From: JAZKGA01 sp040386235
GTDB taxonomy: Bacteria; Pseudomonadota; Alphaproteobacteria; Micavibrionales; Micavibrionaceae
Direction: 5' to 3'
Assembly: GCA_040386235.1 (NCBI GenBank)
Contig: JAZKGA010000001.1
Coordinates: 868,001-932,000 of the forward strand
DNA length: 64,000 bases
Notes under the pieces: generated by a model
The model's database searches: none
Seen by the model: the letters and a program-made list of their open reading frames with translations, nothing else
What the model was told of the DNA's origin: nothing
Translations under genes and position numbers: made by a program
Shown: piece after piece, positions 26,330-35,697 of the stretch
How positions within the stretch are numbered: the first letter of the stretch is position 1
Layout of the letters: every line of letters starts with the position of its first letter

Positions 26330-28135
26330 ATGAACGCAACATATCGCACGCATAACTGTGGACAATTACGCGCCAGTGACGCTGGCACGGTCGTGACCCT
26401 TTCCGGATGGATCCATCGGAAGCGGGACCATGGCGGTTTACTGTTCCTTGATTTGCGCGATACGTTCGGCCTGACGCAATGTGTGGTGGACCAAGGTTCA
26501 CCGTTGCTTGCAACGATTGAATCCTGGCGCGTTGAATCCGTTATCACCATTTCAGGTACGGTCACAGCACGCCCATCAGAAACCCAGAATACGCGTTTGG
26601 CGACGGGTGAGATCGAAGTGTATATTGATGCCGCGACGCTGCAATCTCCGGCCGACGTGCTGCCTTTCCAGGTGGCGGATGATGATGGTGCGGGCGAGGA
26701 TATGCGCCTGCGGTACCGTTTCCTGGATTTGCGTCGCGAAAAGATGCACAAATCCATCCGTTTGCGGAACAATGTCATCTCGTCCCTGCGCAAACGTATG
26801 TGGGATGGCGGATTTCAAGAGTTTAACACACCAATTCTGACTGCCAGCTCACCCGAAGGCGCACGCGACTTTCTGGTTCCGGCCCGCCTGCACCCTGGCA
26901 AGTTTTACGCTCTGCCACAAGCGCCACAACAGTTTAAGCAGTTGTTGATGGTGTCCGGCTTTGACCGCTATTTCCAAATTGCCCCGTGTTTCCGCGATGA
27001 AGATGGCCGCGCCGACCGCCTGGCTGAATTTTATCAGCTGGATGTTGAGATGAGCTTTGTTAATCAAGAAGACGTATTCCGCACGATGGAACCGGTTATT
27101 CGCGGTGTGTTCGAAGAATTTAACGATTTCACCGGCACCGCGCATACTGTGACCGGCGCACCGTTTCCCACGCTGACCTATCGCGATGCGATGCTGCGGT
27201 ACGGATCCGACAAACCGGATCTGCGCAATCCGCTGGAAATCTGTGATGTGACATCGGTTTTTGCGCGTGAAGATGTGACGTTTAACGCCTTCAAATCCAT
27301 TCTGGCTGCTGGCGGCGTTGTTCGCGCCGTACGGGCACCATCTGTGGCCGATCGTCCGCGCAGCTTCTTTGATCGCCTGAATGACTGGGCGCGTGGTGAA
27401 GGCGCGCCGGGCCTGGGATACATCCTGTTTGCCGAAGGCGAAGGAAAAGGGCCGATTGCCAAATTCCTGCCAGCCGAGGCCCAAGCAGCTTTGCGCGATG
27501 TCGCGGGGCTGAACGAAGGTGACGCTATCTTCTTCGTCTGTGACAAAGAAGCCGCGGCTGCGAAATTCGCCGGCAAGGCGCGTGATCGCATTTGTGAAGA
27601 CATGGGCGTGCGTGAAAGCGGCGTTTACAAATTCTGCTGGATCGTCGATTTCCCAATGTATGAGTTGGACGAGAAAACGAACAAGATCGATTTCTCTCAC
27701 AACCCGTTTTCAATGCCGCAGGGTGGCCTGGATGCTTTGAATACCAAAGATCCGCTGACCATCGACGCGCATCAATATGACTGCGTTTGCAACGGCTATG
27801 AGCTGGCATCAGGTGCCATTCGTAACCACCGCGCCGATGTCATGGAACGCGCCTTTGCGATTGCCGGGTATGACAAAGATGTGTTGGAAGCCAAATTCGG
27901 CGGGATGCTGAACGCGTTCCGTTTCGGCGCACCACCGCACGGCGGCTGTGCCTTCGGGATTGACCGGATCGTCATGCTGTTGGCGCACGAGCCGAATTTG
28001 CGCGAAGTCTATGCGTTTGTGATGAACGGCGCGTTTGAAGACCAGATGATGAGCGCACCGTCGTCCGCATCAGCTGATCAACTGCGCGACCTTCACATCC
28101 GCGTAGCCGAAAAACCGAAGACAGTCGCGGCGTAA
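26330..28135 (+). CDS. aspS: Aspartyl-tRNA synthetase
   Basis: Class II synthetase charging tRNA-Asp (and possibly tRNA-Asn); 601 residues. The N-terminal OB-fold anticodon domain has VTLSGWIHRKRDHGGLLFLD. Catalytic motif 2 is GFDRYFQIAPCFRDED and motif 3 is GIDRIVMLL near the C-terminus, with the bacterial GAD insertion between (GEGKGPIAKFLPAEAQAALR). The start ATG 26330 gives the family-typical N-terminus; an upstream one at 26273 adds 19 unrelated residues. Whether it is discriminating depends on two anticodon-loop residues I cannot place confidently. Confidence 0.97.
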   Translation: MNATYRTHNCGQLRASDAGTVVTLSGWIHRKRDHGGLLFLDLRDTFGLTQCVVDQGSPLLATIESWRVESVITISGTVTARPSETQNTRLATGEIEVYIDAATLQSPADVLPFQVADDDGAGEDMRLRYRFLDLRREKMHKSIRLRNNVISSLRKRMWDGGFQEFNTPILTASSPEGARDFLVPARLHPGKFYALPQAPQQFKQLLMVSGFDRYFQIAPCFRDEDGRADRLAEFYQLDVEMSFVNQEDVFRTMEPVIRGVFEEFNDFTGTAHTVTGAPFPTLTYRDAMLRYGSDKPDLRNPLEICDVTSVFAREDVTFNAFKSILAAGGVVRAVRAPSVADRPRSFFDRLNDWARGEGAPGLGYILFAEGEGKGPIAKFLPAEAQAALRDVAGLNEGDAIFFVCDKEAAAAKFAGKARDRICEDMGVRESGVYKFCWIVDFPMYELDEKTNKIDFSHNPFSMPQGGLDALNTKDPLTIDAHQYDCVCNGYELASGAIRNHRADVMERAFAIAGYDKDVLEAKFGGMLNAFRFGAPPHGGCAFGIDRIVMLLAHEPNLREVYAFVMNGAFEDQMMSAPSSASADQLRDLHIRVAEKPKTVAA

Positions 28136-28141
28136 CGCCTG

Positions 28142-28633
28142 CTATTTACTGCGCATCAGGCGGGATTTTTCGCGGGTCCAGTCACGTTTCTTGACGTCCT
28201 GACGTTTGTCCGCGGTGTTCTTACCCTTGGCCAGGGCCAGATCCATTTTCACCATATTGCGGGCGTTAAAATACAGGCGGACGGGCACCAGCGTGTAACC
28301 GTCCCGTGTCACTGCACCCATCATTTTATGGACCTCACGCTTGCTTAACAGCAGTTTGCGCGGGCGTTTCGGGCTGTGCTGTAAATGCGCGCCGGCCTGG
28401 CCGTATTCGGGAATAAAGCAGTTATACAGGTAAATCTCGCCTTCATGCGCACCGGCATAAGACTCGTTAAGTGAGCATTGGCCAAGACGCAACGACTTGA
28501 CTTCGGTGCCTGTCAGGGCAATGCCAGCCTCGAAATGCTGTTCCAGGAAATAATCAAACCGCGCGCGCCGGTTATCGGCGATCGTTGAATTTGGTCCGTG
28601 ATAGGAACTGCGGGGTTTTTTCGTCTCACTCAT
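28142..28633 (-). CDS. smpB: SsrA-binding protein SmpB
   Basis: A 163-residue beta-barrel protein that binds tmRNA and brings it to stalled ribosomes in trans-translation. Family landmarks are all present: NRRARFDYFLEQHFEAGIALTG, EVKSLRLGQCSLNESYA, YLYNCFIPEY, RKLLLSKREVHKM, LVPVRLYFN, and a basic C-terminal tail (KKRDWTREKSRLMRSK). tmRNA itself is not in the window. The gene is divergent from the lytic transglycosylase gene. Confidence 0.97.
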   Translation of the reverse strand: MSETKKPRSSYHGPNSTIADNRRARFDYFLEQHFEAGIALTGTEVKSLRLGQCSLNESYAGAHEGEIYLYNCFIPEYGQAGAHLQHSPKRPRKLLLSKREVHKMMGAVTRDGYTLVPVRLYFNARNMVKMDLALAKGKNTADKRQDVKKRDWTREKSRLMRSK

Positions 28634-28730
28634 TGTCCGTTATATGTAGAAGAAGGGCGCAGAGATATCCAGTGGAAATAATTGTCTTGAGCGTGTTGAC
28701 GTGATGGTCTGCTGGTTTAGACTGCCCGGC

Positions 28731-30614
28731 ATGCGCCTTCTTATGTTTTTCCTGTTTGTGTTGTTCGTCCCCATTTATCCGGCATTGGCCGAGGATAATT
28801 TTAATCGCGCGGTGCAGGCCCTGCGTGAGGGGAAGGTTGATTACGGCGCTTCCCTGGTCCGTCATAATGCGGTGGCCAGCGACGTTTACACGTGGCTGCA
28901 TATCATGCAGCGTCCGGATGATTTCGGATACGATCAGATTATCGCGTTTATGCAGCGGCACGACACCTGGCCGGAACAGAGCGAATTGCAACGCGCCGCG
29001 GAAAAGCATCTGCAAGGTGTTGGCGACGCGCAAATCATGGCGTTTTATCAAAGCCGTAAGCCGTTAAGCGCGGCTGGCATGGATGCCTATCTTGGGGCGT
29101 TGACCCGCGCGGGGCAGGCGGGACAGGTGGCCGCAGTGCTTGGGCCTTGGTGGAATAAGACGCTGCTGAAAACCGAAGATCAGGCGCGCATCTTCCAGAA
29201 ATATGCGAAATCTTTGCCACGGACGCAGCATTTGCAACGCTTGAACGTCCTGGTCCTGAATGATTACGGCCAGACGGCGATGCAACTGGCAACGGCCATT
29301 GGTGGCGGCTTACCGGAATTGGTTCAGGCTCGCCTGGCCTTGACCAAGGGCGCAGGCAATGCCGACAGCCTGATTTCACGCGTGCCTGCTGGTTTGCAGG
29401 ATGATCCGGGCCTGTTGCTGGACCGCGTGCGCTGGCGACGCAAGTCTGACGCAACAGATGGCGCGATGGCCCTGCTGGACCGTCAACCGCGCCTGAGTGA
29501 GTATGACAATGCCGAAGGCTGGTGGCAGGAGCGGCAGATAATTGTGCGCCGCCTGCTGGAACGCCGCGACTATGCGAAGGCGTATCGTCTGGCATCCAAA
29601 CACGGTTTACCAACCGCTGCCGAACGGGCTGAAGCAGAATGGCTGTCTGGCTGGATCGCCCTGCGTTTTCTGGGCCGACCCGCAGACGCGTTTACGCATT
29701 TCGAAGCGATGTATAAAGATGTGTCCAGCCCGATCAGTAAGGCGCGGGGAGCCTATTGGGCCGGGCGTGCGGCGGGGCAGGCGGACCAAATGCCTGTTGC
29801 GACCGCTTGGTATCAGGTGGCCGCGAAATATCCGCAGACCTATTACGGACAACACGCCAACCGCGCCCTGGATGCTGGGTTGCGCCAGTCTATTCCGTCA
29901 CGGGTGAACGTCCCAGGCGGTTTGCTGACGCAGGTGCGCCAGTCCAATCAGGGGCAGGCGGCGCAACTGCTGGCCCAGGCGGGCATGACACGCGAAGCGT
30001 ACCAATTCCTGCGGGCGATTGCGGATCAGGCCACGACGCGGGATGAATACGCTGCTGTTGCTGATTTCACGCAATCGACGCTGGGTTTAAAGCCGCAGGC
30101 CCTTCGCCTGGCCAAACGCGCCGCGCAGGAAAAGGGGTTTTATCTGCCGCAATATGCCTATCCTACTTTAAGCAAGACGCCGCAGACGGGCGATATGGAC
30201 CGATCAATCGTTCTGGCTGTTATCCGTCAGGAAAGCGAGTTTGATCCGACCGCCGTGTCACCTGTTGGTGCGCGGGGATTGATGCAGTTAATGCCACGTA
30301 CGGCCCAGGAAACCGCGCGTAAGATGGGCATCAGCCACAGCGAGGCGATGTTGACCAGCCAGCCCTATCACAACGTCCGGTTGGGATCTGCGTATCTGAC
30401 AGGGTTGATGGGCCGGTTTGACGGTGCCTATCCGCTGGTCTATGCAGCGTACAACGCCGGTGGCAGCCGTGTTGCGCAGTGGTTGGAGACGTATGGCGAT
30501 CCACGTCAGGGCGAGATTGACTGGATCGACTGGATCGAATTGATTCCCTATACCGAAACACGCAATTATGTGCAGCGCGTTATGGAAGGCTCGGAAATCT
30601 ATAAGGCGCGCTGA
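28731..30614 (+). CDS. Soluble lytic murein transglycosylase (Slt-type)
   Basis: Periplasmic peptidoglycan-cleaving enzyme, 627 residues, that makes 1,6-anhydromuramyl products. A signal peptide (MRLLMFFLFVLFVPIYPALA) leads the protein. The middle is an alpha-helical superhelix like the Slt70 doughnut. The C-terminal lysozyme-like domain has the catalytic Glu in VIRQESEFDPTAVSPVGARG, followed by LMQLMP and the VYAAYNAGGSRV motif. I chose ATG 28731 because it directly precedes the signal sequence. Confidence 0.93.
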   Translation: MRLLMFFLFVLFVPIYPALAEDNFNRAVQALREGKVDYGASLVRHNAVASDVYTWLHIMQRPDDFGYDQIIAFMQRHDTWPEQSELQRAAEKHLQGVGDAQIMAFYQSRKPLSAAGMDAYLGALTRAGQAGQVAAVLGPWWNKTLLKTEDQARIFQKYAKSLPRTQHLQRLNVLVLNDYGQTAMQLATAIGGGLPELVQARLALTKGAGNADSLISRVPAGLQDDPGLLLDRVRWRRKSDATDGAMALLDRQPRLSEYDNAEGWWQERQIIVRRLLERRDYAKAYRLASKHGLPTAAERAEAEWLSGWIALRFLGRPADAFTHFEAMYKDVSSPISKARGAYWAGRAAGQADQMPVATAWYQVAAKYPQTYYGQHANRALDAGLRQSIPSRVNVPGGLLTQVRQSNQGQAAQLLAQAGMTREAYQFLRAIADQATTRDEYAAVADFTQSTLGLKPQALRLAKRAAQEKGFYLPQYAYPTLSKTPQTGDMDRSIVLAVIRQESEFDPTAVSPVGARGLMQLMPRTAQETARKMGISHSEAMLTSQPYHNVRLGSAYLTGLMGRFDGAYPLVYAAYNAGGSRVAQWLETYGDPRQGEIDWIDWIELIPYTETRNYVQRVMEGSEIYKAR

Positions 30615-30665
30615 TCTTTTCATGCGCCCGCATGAGGGCGGTTCTGTTCAGATAAACTTTGGTCT

Positions 30666-31169
30666 ATGTCTTATATCGACACGACCAGCATTATCGTCCT
30701 TGAGACGCAAAACCCGACGAAGAACGTCATCTGTCAGGCATTACGCCATACCTATCCGCAGGCCGGTATTCTGGGCGCCTGTTTGGATGAAGAGATGGAG
30801 CGGAAGCTGGACGATTGGAACGTGATGGCCATTGTCATGGACTGGCAGACATCAAAGAAACCATGGCAGGACGGCAGTGTCGCTGATTACATTCGTGAGT
30901 TTTACCCCAATGTCATGATGGTGATCGTCGATGGCCATACGGCGATTGAAATGCCGGTCTGCGATATTCGCCTGACACGGCGGGAACGCGACGTGCTGGG
31001 CCTGTTGCGTTACGGCGCGCGCAATCAGGATATCGCCGATCAGATCGGGGTGAAGCTGATTACAATCAAACTGCATGTCCGCAGCCTGTGCCGTAAGGTT
31101 GAGGTGAAAAACCGGACGCAATTGGCACTGTGGGCCAACGAAGTTTACTATCCCTCACAACATATGTGA
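30666..31169 (+). CDS. LuxR-type HTH regulator with a degenerate receiver
   Basis: A 167-residue protein with a clear C-terminal LuxR/FixJ helix-turn-helix (LTRRERDVLGLLRYG, NQDIADQIGVKLITIKLHV, RSLCRKVEVKNRTQLALWA). The N-terminal 100 residues have a receiver-like alternation, with VMAIVMDWQ placing an Asp at about 59 where a phosphoacceptor would be, but the acidic pair at the end of the first strand is missing. It may be a non-canonical or constitutive regulator. No histidine kinase gene is adjacent. cca follows 15 bp later. Confidence 0.78.
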   Translation: MSYIDTTSIIVLETQNPTKNVICQALRHTYPQAGILGACLDEEMERKLDDWNVMAIVMDWQTSKKPWQDGSVADYIREFYPNVMMVIVDGHTAIEMPVCDIRLTRRERDVLGLLRYGARNQDIADQIGVKLITIKLHVRSLCRKVEVKNRTQLALWANEVYYPSQHM

Positions 31170-31184
31170 TGATATCATTCCAGG

Positions 31185-32396
31185 ATGAAACCTGTCCTTA
31201 CGTGTGATGCGCCGTGGATAGCGGCGCCTGCGCTGCAATCCGTAATGGCCTGCTTAAACGATAACAGCCACCTGCCAACGGCCATGATGGTTGGCGGCGC
31301 GGTGCGTGATGCCGTGCGCGGGTCCATGGCCCCACCCACGGATATTGATATCGCAACCACCTTGTTGCCCGATCACGTGATGGGCCGCGCGGCGAAGGCG
31401 GGTCTGGGCGTGCATCCAACCGGACTGGCGCACGGCACTGTCACGCTTGTGTGCGATAAAATCCCGTTTCAGGTAACGACATTGCGCCGGGATATGGCGA
31501 CCGATGGCCGTCATGCCGTCGTGGATTTTACGCAGGATTGGCACGAAGATGCCGCGCGGCGCGATTTTACGATGAACACATTGTTGATGGATGCGGCGGG
31601 CCATGTTTATGACCCGCTGGGCACAGGGATTGATGATGCCCGTCAGGGCAATATTGTTTTCGTCGGCGATCCGGCACAGCGGATACAGGAAGACGCGCTG
31701 CGTTTGTTACGGTTTTACCGGTTTTGGGCCACCCATGGCCATATTGACCGTCCGCCCACGCCGGATGTCACCGCCGCGTTAAGGCAGAGCGCGTCGATGC
31801 TGGCTCATTTGTCGGCGGAACGAATCAGTGCTGAGGTCACCAAAATCTTGGCCAGCGATCAGGCCCTTTTCATTCTTGAAAGAATGTTTCTTAACAACGT
31901 TCTGGCTGATTATCCACGCGCTGCGGATTGGCATAAAACAGTGGCCGCGGCCATTGCCATTCCCGATCCGGCTTTTGGCACGGTTCCTTTGCGATACTGG
32001 GCGTTACTGCCCGATACCGATACCGAGATGGGCGATAAACGCTATCTGGTTATGACGCGTAAACTGGCGCAACAGATCGCCGCGTACCGGGATGGCCTGA
32101 CTGTACTGCAGAATACGGATTTCGCGCCTGTGTCGCTTCATCGCTGTGCTTATCATTATGGGGCGGCGGTGACGCGCGATTTATGCCGGATGTTTGGCCG
32201 CGACGATCGCGACGTGCCCGGCACCATTCCCGCATTCCCGTTGCGTGCCGCGGATGTTCAGGCGGTGTGCGGGGCCAGCGGCGCGGCATTGGGACAGATA
32301 TTGAAAGGCGCGGAAAACCAATGGATTGACAGCGGTTTTACGCTGGATCGCGCGGCGTTGTTACGGCCACTTGGCGTGCGGGGGCAGGGACATTAA
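31185..32396 (+). CDS. cca: CCA tRNA nucleotidyltransferase / poly(A) polymerase family protein
   Basis: A class II nucleotidyltransferase of 403 residues. The head domain has VGGAVRDAVRG and PTDIDIATTLLPD (the catalytic Asp pair), then ARRDFTMNTLLMD and QEDALRLLRFYRF, which bind the tRNA acceptor end and the NTP base. It adds CCA to tRNA 3' ends, although the related poly(A) polymerases share this fold. The one tRNA gene in this window already encodes CCA, so a repair role is at least possible. Its 3' end overlaps the convergent hemF by 36 bp. Confidence 0.88.
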   Translation: MKPVLTCDAPWIAAPALQSVMACLNDNSHLPTAMMVGGAVRDAVRGSMAPPTDIDIATTLLPDHVMGRAAKAGLGVHPTGLAHGTVTLVCDKIPFQVTTLRRDMATDGRHAVVDFTQDWHEDAARRDFTMNTLLMDAAGHVYDPLGTGIDDARQGNIVFVGDPAQRIQEDALRLLRFYRFWATHGHIDRPPTPDVTAALRQSASMLAHLSAERISAEVTKILASDQALFILERMFLNNVLADYPRAADWHKTVAAAIAIPDPAFGTVPLRYWALLPDTDTEMGDKRYLVMTRKLAQQIAAYRDGLTVLQNTDFAPVSLHRCAYHYGAAVTRDLCRMFGRDDRDVPGTIPAFPLRAADVQAVCGASGAALGQILKGAENQWIDSGFTLDRAALLRPLGVRGQGH

Positions 32397-33263
32397 AATC
32401 GCGTCCACATTACCATTGGTTTTCAGGCCGAATTGCGTGCCACGATCATATAACAGGTTATATTCGGCATACAGGCCGCGATAGCATAGCTGACGCTCCC
32501 GCTCTTCCTCAGTCCATGCTGCGTTCATCTTTGCGGTGATGGCATGAGTATAAATCGGGATAAAATTGCGGCCGACATCCTGGGTATAGGCGAAATCCGC
32601 CTGCCAGTTCTTGGTGTTCAGATAGTCATAGAAGATGCCGCCAACCCCACGCGTCACATTCCGGTGCGGAAGGAAGAAATACGAATCGCACCACGCGGTG
32701 TGCGCGGGGTAATAGGCCGGATCATGACGATCACAGACAGCCTTAAGGGCGTCGTGAAATCGCATCGTCTCATGCACATCGGGAAGGGGCGGGTTCAGGT
32801 CGATCCCACCGCCGAACCAGCCACGATCCGTCACGATCATGCGCGTATTCATATGAATGGCCGGGACATGCGGCGATTGCATATGGCTGACCAGCGATAT
32901 CCCGCTGGCCCAGAATGCGCCGTCATTTTCCGCACCTCCGGGAATGGCTGCGCGAAAGGCGGGGCTGAACGTCCCATAAACTGTTGAAATGTTGACGCCG
33001 ACCTTTTCAAACAGCCGGCCGCCGCGCATCAGGCTCATTTCCCCGCCGCCGCCCTCAGCACGATCCCAGGGCGTGCGCTCAAACCGCGCAGGCGGCAAAT
33101 GGCCCATCTGGGTTGCGGCTGCGCCGTCTTCCAATGCTTCGAACGTCGCGCAAATCTGGTCGCGCAGGGACCGAAACCAGGCGATGGCTGTGTCTTTATG
33201 CGCCGTAAAATCGCTGCTGTTATCGGTTGGTGGGACGGGGGCAGGCTGGGCGTGCGTGGTCAT
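32361..33263 (-). CDS. hemF: Oxygen-dependent coproporphyrinogen III oxidase
   Basis: Aerobic heme biosynthesis enzyme that oxidatively decarboxylates coproporphyrinogen III to protoporphyrinogen IX; 300 residues. Family motifs are clear: GGGEMSLMRGGRLFEKVGVN, HMNTRMIVT with WFGGGIDLNP, the histidine-rich FFLPHRNVTRGVGGIFYDYLN, and YNLLYDRGTQFGLKTNGNVD near the C-terminus. The C-terminal tail is shorter than usual, ending soon after ILMSLPP. Its ATG overlaps the stop of trmL (33260), so the two genes are coupled. Confidence 0.96.
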   Translation of the reverse strand: MTTHAQPAPVPPTDNSSDFTAHKDTAIAWFRSLRDQICATFEALEDGAAATQMGHLPPARFERTPWDRAEGGGGEMSLMRGGRLFEKVGVNISTVYGTFSPAFRAAIPGGAENDGAFWASGISLVSHMQSPHVPAIHMNTRMIVTDRGWFGGGIDLNPPLPDVHETMRFHDALKAVCDRHDPAYYPAHTAWCDSYFFLPHRNVTRGVGGIFYDYLNTKNWQADFAYTQDVGRNFIPIYTHAITAKMNAAWTEEERERQLCYRGLYAEYNLLYDRGTQFGLKTNGNVDAILMSLPPHAKWP

Positions 33264-33733
33264 GACTGGCCCTTGGTCAGGGTTTGGAAATGGCCGGTTT
33301 GACGCAAAGCCTCACCCAACACCAGCGTCGCGGCGGCCATGATGTTTAACGACCGTCCATGTGTGCCCATTGGAATGGTAACGCGCCCATCGGCAGAGGT
33401 GTGAACCGTGTCCGGCACGCCGGCACCTTCACGGCCCAGCAGCAGGATGTCATCATCTTGAAATGCGGTTTCCAGATAGGGTTCAGGGGATTTGGTGGTC
33501 AGCAGGATAATGCGGCTGTTCCCGCGTGCGCTGTAAAACGTATCCCAATCCATCCACCGTTGAATGGCGGTGGGGTCAAAATAATCCAGGGCAGCCTGGC
33601 GGATGCGGCGTTCGTCCCAGACAAAGCCGCAAGGTTCAATGATATGCAAGCGTACGTCCAGGCATCGGCACAACCGGATGGCTGCGCCTACATTCAGGGG
33701 AATGTCAGGTTGGTAAAGGGCAATGGCAACCAT
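33260..33733 (-). CDS. trmL: tRNA (cytidine(34)-2'-O)-methyltransferase TrmL
   Basis: A 157-residue SPOUT methyltransferase that 2'-O-methylates the wobble nucleotide of certain tRNA-Leu species. It starts VAIALYQPDIPLNVGAAIRL, with the trefoil-knot motifs FGREGAGVPD-like LLGREGAGVPDTVH and the C-terminal IPMGTHGRSLNIMAAATLVL. It is coupled to hemF by an ATGA overlap. The tRNA-Leu(CAA) encoded at 43.8 kb belongs to the class of tRNAs that TrmL modifies. Confidence 0.94.
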   Translation of the reverse strand: MVAIALYQPDIPLNVGAAIRLCRCLDVRLHIIEPCGFVWDERRIRQAALDYFDPTAIQRWMDWDTFYSARGNSRIILLTTKSPEPYLETAFQDDDILLLGREGAGVPDTVHTSADGRVTIPMGTHGRSLNIMAAATLVLGEALRQTGHFQTLTKGQS

Positions 33734-33792
33734 ACATCCTGCGTAAGCAAATTTTACTATTTTGACAAGGGGGGATAGTCAGTGCTTGTAAG

Positions 33793-33821
33793 TTGATTTA
33801 TGCTTCCAATCGCGCTATACG
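33793..33821 (+). promoter_or_regulatory. Predicted sigma-70 promoter of petABC
   Basis: TTGATT (33793-33798) and TATACG (33816-33821) with a 17-bp spacer, 42 bp before the petA ATG. A second -35-like TTGACA lies at 33762-33767. This 130-bp gap between divergent genes otherwise holds nothing I recognise. Confidence 0.55.
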
Positions 33822-33863
33822 CTGTGCGCAGACATATCATTTCTAAAGAATACTGTGTGATCC

Positions 33864-34403
33864 ATGACCCAAACGCATCCTGAAACACCCGAAGTAACAC
33901 GACGTGATTTCTTAAACCTTACCGCGACCGCCATGGGCGCCGTTGCCATTGGCAGCGTCGCTTGGCCGTTTATCAGCCAGATGGGCCCCGCGGCTGACAC
34001 GCTGGCGATGTCCACAACCGAAGTCAGCCTTGAAGGCGTGACGGAAGGTCAGGCGATTACCGTCATGTGGCGCGGTATGCCGGTGTTTATCCGGTACCGG
34101 ACCGCAAAAGAGATTGCCGAAGCGGAACAGGTGGACGTGCAAGAATTGCGTGACCCGCAGCTGGACTCTGATCGTGTTAAAAAGACTCAATGGCTGGTCA
34201 TGGTTGGTATTTGCACCCATTTGGGCTGCGTCCCCCTGGGCCAGAAAAACGGTGACATGAAGGGTGATTACGATGGCTGGTTCTGTCCATGCCATGGGTC
34301 TCACTACGACTCATCCGGCCGTGTTCGTAAAGGTCCGGCCCCTAAAAATCTAACTGTGCCGCCATATGCCTTTTTGTCGGACACGGTTATTCGTATTGGT
34401 TAA
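33864..34403 (+). CDS. petA: Ubiquinol-cytochrome c reductase Rieske iron-sulfur subunit
   Basis: The 2Fe-2S subunit of the cytochrome bc1 complex, 179 residues, which takes the first electron from ubiquinol. A twin-arginine leader (TRRDFLNLTAT) and a single membrane anchor (TAMGAVAIGSVAWPF) head the protein. The cluster ligands are in CTHLGC (Cys117, His119) and CPCHGS (Cys141, His144), with the disulfide partners Cys122 and Cys143. Followed by petB and petC in the standard order. Confidence 0.97.
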   Translation: MTQTHPETPEVTRRDFLNLTATAMGAVAIGSVAWPFISQMGPAADTLAMSTTEVSLEGVTEGQAITVMWRGMPVFIRYRTAKEIAEAEQVDVQELRDPQLDSDRVKKTQWLVMVGICTHLGCVPLGQKNGDMKGDYDGWFCPCHGSHYDSSGRVRKGPAPKNLTVPPYAFLSDTVIRIG

Positions 34404-34428
34404 TAATATTGCGTGAGGTAAAATAAGA

Positions 34429-35697
34429 ATGGCTTCCGGACCCCGTACCCCTTTTGAAAATCCTGTCGTTGAATGGATCGACCAGCGTCTGCCGATCTTT
34501 ACGATGGTGCAGAAAGAATACGGTGTTTTCCCAACACCGAAAAACTTCAATTATTTCTGGAATTTCGGCGCCATTGCGATGGTGATGCTGACGATCATGA
34601 TCGTGACCGGCATTACGCTGGCTATGCACTATACCGCCCACACCATGCATGCGTTCAATACCGTTGAACGTATTATGCGCGATGTGAATTATGGTTGGTT
34701 GTTACGCTATGTTCACATGAACGGCGCGTCATTCTTCTTTATTGCCGTTTATATTCATATTTTCCGCGGCATGTACTATGGGTCTTATAAGAAGCCGCGC
34801 GAATTGCTGTGGATTCTGGGCGTTATCATCTTCTTGTTGATGATGGCCACGGCCTTTATGGGCTATGTCTTGCCATGGGGTCAGATGTCGTTCTGGGGGG
34901 CGCAGGTTATTACCAATTTCTTCTCTGCCATTCCATTGGTGGGTGAGGATCTGGTGGTCTGGCTGCGTGGTGGTTTTGCCATCGACAATCCGGCTTTGAC
35001 CCGCTTTTTTGCGCTGCACTACCTGATGCCGTTCTTGATTGCGGCTGTTGTGTTCCTGCACATCTGGGCACTGCACGTCACCGGATCGAACAACCCGCTG
35101 GGCATTGATGTCAAAAGCGAGAAAGACACGTTGCCGTTCAATCCGTATTACACGGTGAAAGACACATTTGGCTTGGTCGTCTTTCTGGCGATTTACAGCC
35201 TGTTTGTGTTCTTTGCCCCGAATATGCTGGGCCACCCGGATAACTATATCCCTGCCAACCCGCTGGTCACGCCGGCGCACATTGTGCCGGAATGGTACTT
35301 CCTGCCTTACTATGCGATCCTGCGCGCCATTACGTTCGATATCTTTATCATCGAAGCGAAACTGGGCGGCGTAATTGCCATGTTCGGCTCGATCGCCATG
35401 CTGTTAATCATGCCGTGGCTGGATTCGCATCCGGTTCGGTCGGCGCGTTTCCGTCCGCTGTACAAATTTGCGCTGCTGCTGTTTGTTGCTGCGTTTGCCG
35501 CCCTTGGTGTGGCTGGTGCGAAACCGGCTGAAGGCCTGTGGCTGGCGGTCTCTCAACTTGCTACGGCTTACTATTTCGCCTTTTTTATTGTCATCCTGCC
35601 ATGGTTGTCGAAAAACGAAAAAGCCTTGGCTTTACCGAACAGCATCCACGAAGCGGTGCTGGCGGACAAACACGCATCTGCCAAAGGGGCAAAATAA
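34429..35697 (+). CDS. petB: Ubiquinol-cytochrome c reductase cytochrome b
   Basis: Membrane core of the bc1 complex, 422 residues with eight predicted membrane helices. It carries both heme b groups and the two quinone sites. Visible landmarks are VMLTIMIVTGITLAMHY, the heme-ligand histidines in LLRYVHMNGASFFF and the downstream HYLMPFL, WGAQVITN, and the Qo-site sequence PEWYFLPYYAILR. The C-terminus is a full-length helical tail. A GAGG ribosome-binding site precedes the ATG. Its TAA overlaps the petC ATG (TAATG). Confidence 0.97.
   Translation: MASGPRTPFENPVVEWIDQRLPIFTMVQKEYGVFPTPKNFNYFWNFGAIAMVMLTIMIVTGITLAMHYTAHTMHAFNTVERIMRDVNYGWLLRYVHMNGASFFFIAVYIHIFRGMYYGSYKKPRELLWILGVIIFLLMMATAFMGYVLPWGQMSFWGAQVITNFFSAIPLVGEDLVVWLRGGFAIDNPALTRFFALHYLMPFLIAAVVFLHIWALHVTGSNNPLGIDVKSEKDTLPFNPYYTVKDTFGLVVFLAIYSLFVFFAPNMLGHPDNYIPANPLVTPAHIVPEWYFLPYYAILRAITFDIFIIEAKLGGVIAMFGSIAMLLIMPWLDSHPVRSARFRPLYKFALLLFVAAFAALGVAGAKPAEGLWLAVSQLATAYYFAFFIVILPWLSKNEKALALPNSIHEAVLADKHASAKGAK

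Noticed and set aside
26849..27700. A 283-residue open frame antisense to aspS
   Set aside because: Complement of conserved class II synthetase motifs, no recognised domain and no ribosome-binding site.
30615..30660. Terminator behind the lytic transglycosylase (CGCCC-GCATGA-GGGCG)
   Set aside because: Only a five-bp stem and no T run follows, so termination is not supported.
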